From Phycisphaerae bacterium (lineage in GTDB: Bacteria > Planctomycetota > Phycisphaerae > Phycisphaerales > SM1A02), in NCBI GenBank assembly GCA_016873275.1, contig VGXO01000024.1:1-41908 (forward strand): a stretch of 41,908 nt of DNA. The letters run 5' to 3'. Positions 39,747 through 41,908 of this stretch are shown here, piece by piece. The position numbers and the translations under genes are program-made. The number at the start of each line of letters is the position of its first letter. Position 1 is the stretch's first letter. Below the pieces are notes generated by a model. That model saw nothing but the letters and a program-made list of their open reading frames with translations. It searched no databases and had not been told where the DNA came from.

Positions 39747-40625
39747 ATGCTCTCCTCCGACCTCATCCGCCGCATCCGCCGCATCCAGATCCGGACCAAC
39801 CGGCTGGTGACGGACGTCCTCGCCGGGCAGTACCACTCGGCGTTCAAGGGTCGCGGCATGGAGTTCGAGGAGGTCCGTCCCTACCTCGTCGGCGACGACG
39901 TCCGCACCATCGACTGGAACGTCTCCGCGCGGCTCGGCGACCCGCACGTGAAGCTCTTCCGCGAGGAGCGCGAGCTGACCGTCATGCTCGCGGTCGACCT
40001 CTCCGCCTCGCAGTCCTTCGGGAGCCGCGTCGAGCTGAAGCGCGAGCTCGTCGCGGAGATCGCCGGCACCCTCGCGTTCTCGGCGATCCGCAACCACGAC
40101 AAGGTCGGGCTCCTCGCCTTCACCGACCGCATCGAGCTGCTGGTGCCTCCCCGCAAGGGACCGCGCCACGTGCTGCGGATCATCCGCGAGCTCCTCGCCC
40201 TCGAGCCGCGGGGCACCGGCACCGACCTCGCCGCGGCGATGGACGAGCTTCGCCGCATCTTCCGCCGCCGCGGCGTCCTCTTCCTGGTGAGCGACTTCCT
40301 CGCGGAGGGATGGGAGCCCTCCTTCCGCACGCTGCGCCGCCGCCACGACCTCATCCCGATCGTGGTCGAGGATCCCCGCGAGCGCGAGCTGCCGGACGTC
40401 GGGCTGGTGGAGCTGACCGACGCGGAGACCGCTCGCCGGGTCACCATCGACACCGGCGACCGCCGCGTGCGTCGCCGCTTCGCGGCGCTCGCGCAGGCGC
40501 GGCGGGACCTCCTCGTCGACTCCTTCCGCCGCCTCGGCGCCGATCCGATCCGCATCGCGACCGGCGAGAGCTTCGTCGACCCGATCGCCGCCTACTTCCG
40601 CCGCCGGGAGGGCCGTCGGCGATGA
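39747..40625 (+). CDS. DUF58 domain protein (VWA-like, MoxR partner)
   Basis: 292 residues. It carries the DUF58 signature: GMEFEEVRPYLVGDDVRTID, WNVSARLGDPHVKLFREERE, then a MIDAS-like D-x-S-x-S in AVDLSASQSFGS. RRRGVLFLVSDFLAEGW is another conserved strand of the VWA-like fold. There is no signal peptide or membrane segment. It starts 25 bp after moxR and its stop overlaps the next start (ATGA at 40622), so the two are coupled. It probably binds a metal ion and works as a MoxR client or adaptor. Confidence 0.93.
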   Translation: MLSSDLIRRIRRIQIRTNRLVTDVLAGQYHSAFKGRGMEFEEVRPYLVGDDVRTIDWNVSARLGDPHVKLFREERELTVMLAVDLSASQSFGSRVELKRELVAEIAGTLAFSAIRNHDKVGLLAFTDRIELLVPPRKGPRHVLRIIRELLALEPRGTGTDLAAAMDELRRIFRRRGVLFLVSDFLAEGWEPSFRTLRRRHDLIPIVVEDPRERELPDVGLVELTDAETARRVTIDTGDRRVRRRFAALAQARRDLLVDSFRRLGADPIRIATGESFVDPIAAYFRRREGRRR

Positions 40626-41686
40626 CGCGCCTCCGCGCGAGCCTGCTGCTTGCGATCACCTGCTGCCTCGCCGGATGCGGCGACGCGGGCGGCGACGCGG
40701 CCGCCGCCACGGCGGTCGAGGACGCCGGCGGCTCGCGGCGCATCGCGCGGAGCGTCGAGCTCGAGGGGCAGCGCCTCCGCGTCGAGATCGACCGCGACAC
40801 GCTGCTCGTGGGCGACGCCATCCGCCTGCTCGCGATCGCGGAGCCGAGCGGGGACCGCCTCGCCCGCTTCGCCGAGGTCGGCGAGATGCTCGGCGACTTC
40901 GAGGCGACGCCGCTCGCCGCGCCCCGCATCGCCGGCGCGCCTCCGGGCACCGCGGTGCTCCAGCTCGAGCTGCGGACCTTCGACGCGGGCGAGATCTCGA
41001 TTCCGCCGCTCGCGGCGGTGTTCGAGCCGCGCGGCGGCGGCGCGGCGGTCTCCCTCGCAAGCGACGCGATCCCGATCACCGTCGAGGGCGTGCTGACGGC
41101 GCCGTTCGATCCGACCGGCGGCGATCCCGGCGCGACCGAGGTCCGACCCTCGCCCGAGCTTCGTCCGCTCAAGCCCGCGGTCGCGCTCGAGGCGCCGCGG
41201 GAGTGGATCTGGTGGCTCGCGAGCCTCGCGGCGACGGTCCTCCTCCTCGCAGGCGTCGGAGTCCTTCTCTTCCTCCGCCGCGCGCCAGCCGCGTCGCTGC
41301 CGCCGGGTCCATGGGCGCTCGCCGGACTCGACCGCCTCGCCGCGTCGGTGCCGCCGCCTGGCGATGCGCCGGGCACGCGGCGGTTCTGGGAGTCGCTCTC
41401 CGTGGTCGCCCGCGGCTGGCTCGAGCGGCGGTGGGACCTCCCGACCCGTGACCGCACGACCCGCGAGATCGTGGCGCAGCTGCGGAGCGACGGGCGCCTC
41501 GCCGACGAGGTCGTCCGCCCGCTCGAGCGGATCCTCCGCGACGCGGACCTCGCGAAGTTCGCGGGCGCCCTGCCCGGTCCCGACGCCGCGGCGGAGGCGT
41601 TGACCCTCCTCCGCGCGATCGTCGCGCGGGCGGACGCCGAGGCTTCGACCGACGACGCCACGACCGCGAGGGAGGCGGCGGCATGA
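40622..41686 (+). CDS. BatD/DUF4381-like membrane lipoprotein of the MoxR-Bat cluster
   Basis: 354 residues. The N-terminus is a lipoprotein signal (LLLAITCCLAGC, Cys19). The periplasmic part (about 40-190) looks like the beta-sandwich of BatD-type proteins (RVEIDRDTLLVGDAIRLLAI, LELRTFDAGEISIPPLAAVF). One membrane helix (WIWWLASLAATVLLLAGVGV and LLFL, about 198-222) leads to a cytoplasmic helical tail (RRFWESLSVVARGWLERRWD, TTREIVAQLRSDGRL), as in DUF4381 proteins. The order after moxR-DUF58 and the ATGA overlaps at both ends support the call. The exact family name needs a profile search. Confidence 0.82.
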   Translation: MTRLRASLLLAITCCLAGCGDAGGDAAAATAVEDAGGSRRIARSVELEGQRLRVEIDRDTLLVGDAIRLLAIAEPSGDRLARFAEVGEMLGDFEATPLAAPRIAGAPPGTAVLQLELRTFDAGEISIPPLAAVFEPRGGGAAVSLASDAIPITVEGVLTAPFDPTGGDPGATEVRPSPELRPLKPAVALEAPREWIWWLASLAATVLLLAGVGVLLFLRRAPAASLPPGPWALAGLDRLAASVPPPGDAPGTRRFWESLSVVARGWLERRWDLPTRDRTTREIVAQLRSDGRLADEVVRPLERILRDADLAKFAGALPGPDAAAEALTLLRAIVARADAEASTDDATTAREAAA

Positions 41687-41908
41687 TCACGCCAGGCGTC
41701 TCCTCGCTCATGCTCGCGACGTCGCCCGCCTCGACCTCGGTCGCGCTCGGCGACCTCGAGTGGCTCGAGCCGATGGCGCTCCTCCTCGCGCCGCTCGCGC
41801 TCCTGCCTTGGTGGCGCGTCCTCGATCCCCGCATGCGGGCTTCCCTCCGCTTCTCCTCGGTGGGTCTGGTGGAGGCGTGCGTGGGGGGTGCATGGTCGCG
41901 CCTCCGCT
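41683..41908 (+). CDS. BatA-like VWA membrane protein, N-terminus only (window edge)
   Basis: The first 75 codons are visible; the gene runs off the right edge. After a leader comes LEWLEPMALLLAPLALLPWW, a hydrophobic helix ending in WW, then MRASLRFSSVGLV. This matches the N-terminal BatA/aerotolerance pattern (membrane helix, then PALRFSS) that precedes a VWA domain. The ATG overlaps the preceding stop as ATGA. The VWA domain itself lies outside the window, so the call rests on the N-terminus and gene order. Confidence 0.75.
   Translation, partial: MITPGVSSLMLATSPASTSVALGDLEWLEPMALLLAPLALLPWWRVLDPRMRASLRFSSVGLVEACVGGAWSRLR

Overview
The window is high-GC bacterial DNA (roughly 70% by eye, with strong G/C at third codon positions). 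It most likely comes from a planctomycete of the class Phycisphaerae. The evidence is two secreted proteins with the planctomycete form of the exosortase sorting tail (a P-A-P motif, a hydrophobic stretch, then an Arg cluster), a dockerin-type repeat protein, a fused LpxC/FabZ, and a Gram-negative outer-membrane and lipid A locus. No rRNA, tRNA, CRISPR array, insertion sequence or phage gene was seen. The genus assignment is inference.

Region 1 (1-12968, all minus strand) is one long exopolysaccharide/exosortase operon, read right to left. In order it encodes a degenerate sugar nucleotidyltransferase-like protein, an exosortase with an intact Cys/Arg/His triad, an EpsI-family partner, a Wzz/Wzc-type chain-length protein with an ATPase domain, a polyprenyl-phosphate sugar-1-phosphate transferase, a 1415-residue membrane-anchored TPR protein, and the dTDP-L-rhamnose genes rmlA, rmlC, rmlD and rmlB (cut by the window edge). 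Most junctions are stop/start overlaps. Divergent from the operon, across 673 bp with no supported gene, lies a 160-residue protein made of a signal peptide, two dockerin-like calcium loops and a sorting tail. It is a likely substrate of the exosortase.

Region 2 (14204-21386) holds a conserved hypothetical gene, a DUF2256-DUF3253 protein that converges on a class II-like photolyase fused to an FAD amine-oxidase-like domain, a xylulokinase divergent from the photolyase, a second sorting-tail protein followed by a strong terminator, a small membrane protein, and a zinc amidase of the PGRP/Amidase_2 fold with a lipobox.

Region 3 (21627-29934) holds gyrB, a secreted protein with seven propeller-type repeats and an FG-GAP/VCBS-like tail, a glutamate carboxypeptidase II-like M28 peptidase, and a secreted protein of unknown function whose stop codon overlaps that of the peptidase.

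Region 4 (30006-37218) is the envelope biogenesis cluster bamA, two OmpH/Skp chaperones, lpxD, a fused lpxC-fabZ and an unknown gene in the place where lpxA often sits. Region 5 holds an M24 aminopeptidase, divergent from a MoxR/DUF58/BatD-like/BatA cluster that runs off the right edge.

Several genes have a TANNNT-like hexamer 6-7 bases before the start codon and no Shine-Dalgarno sequence, which suggests leaderless transcripts. Two divergent gene pairs appear to share overlapping -10 boxes around a common TA step.
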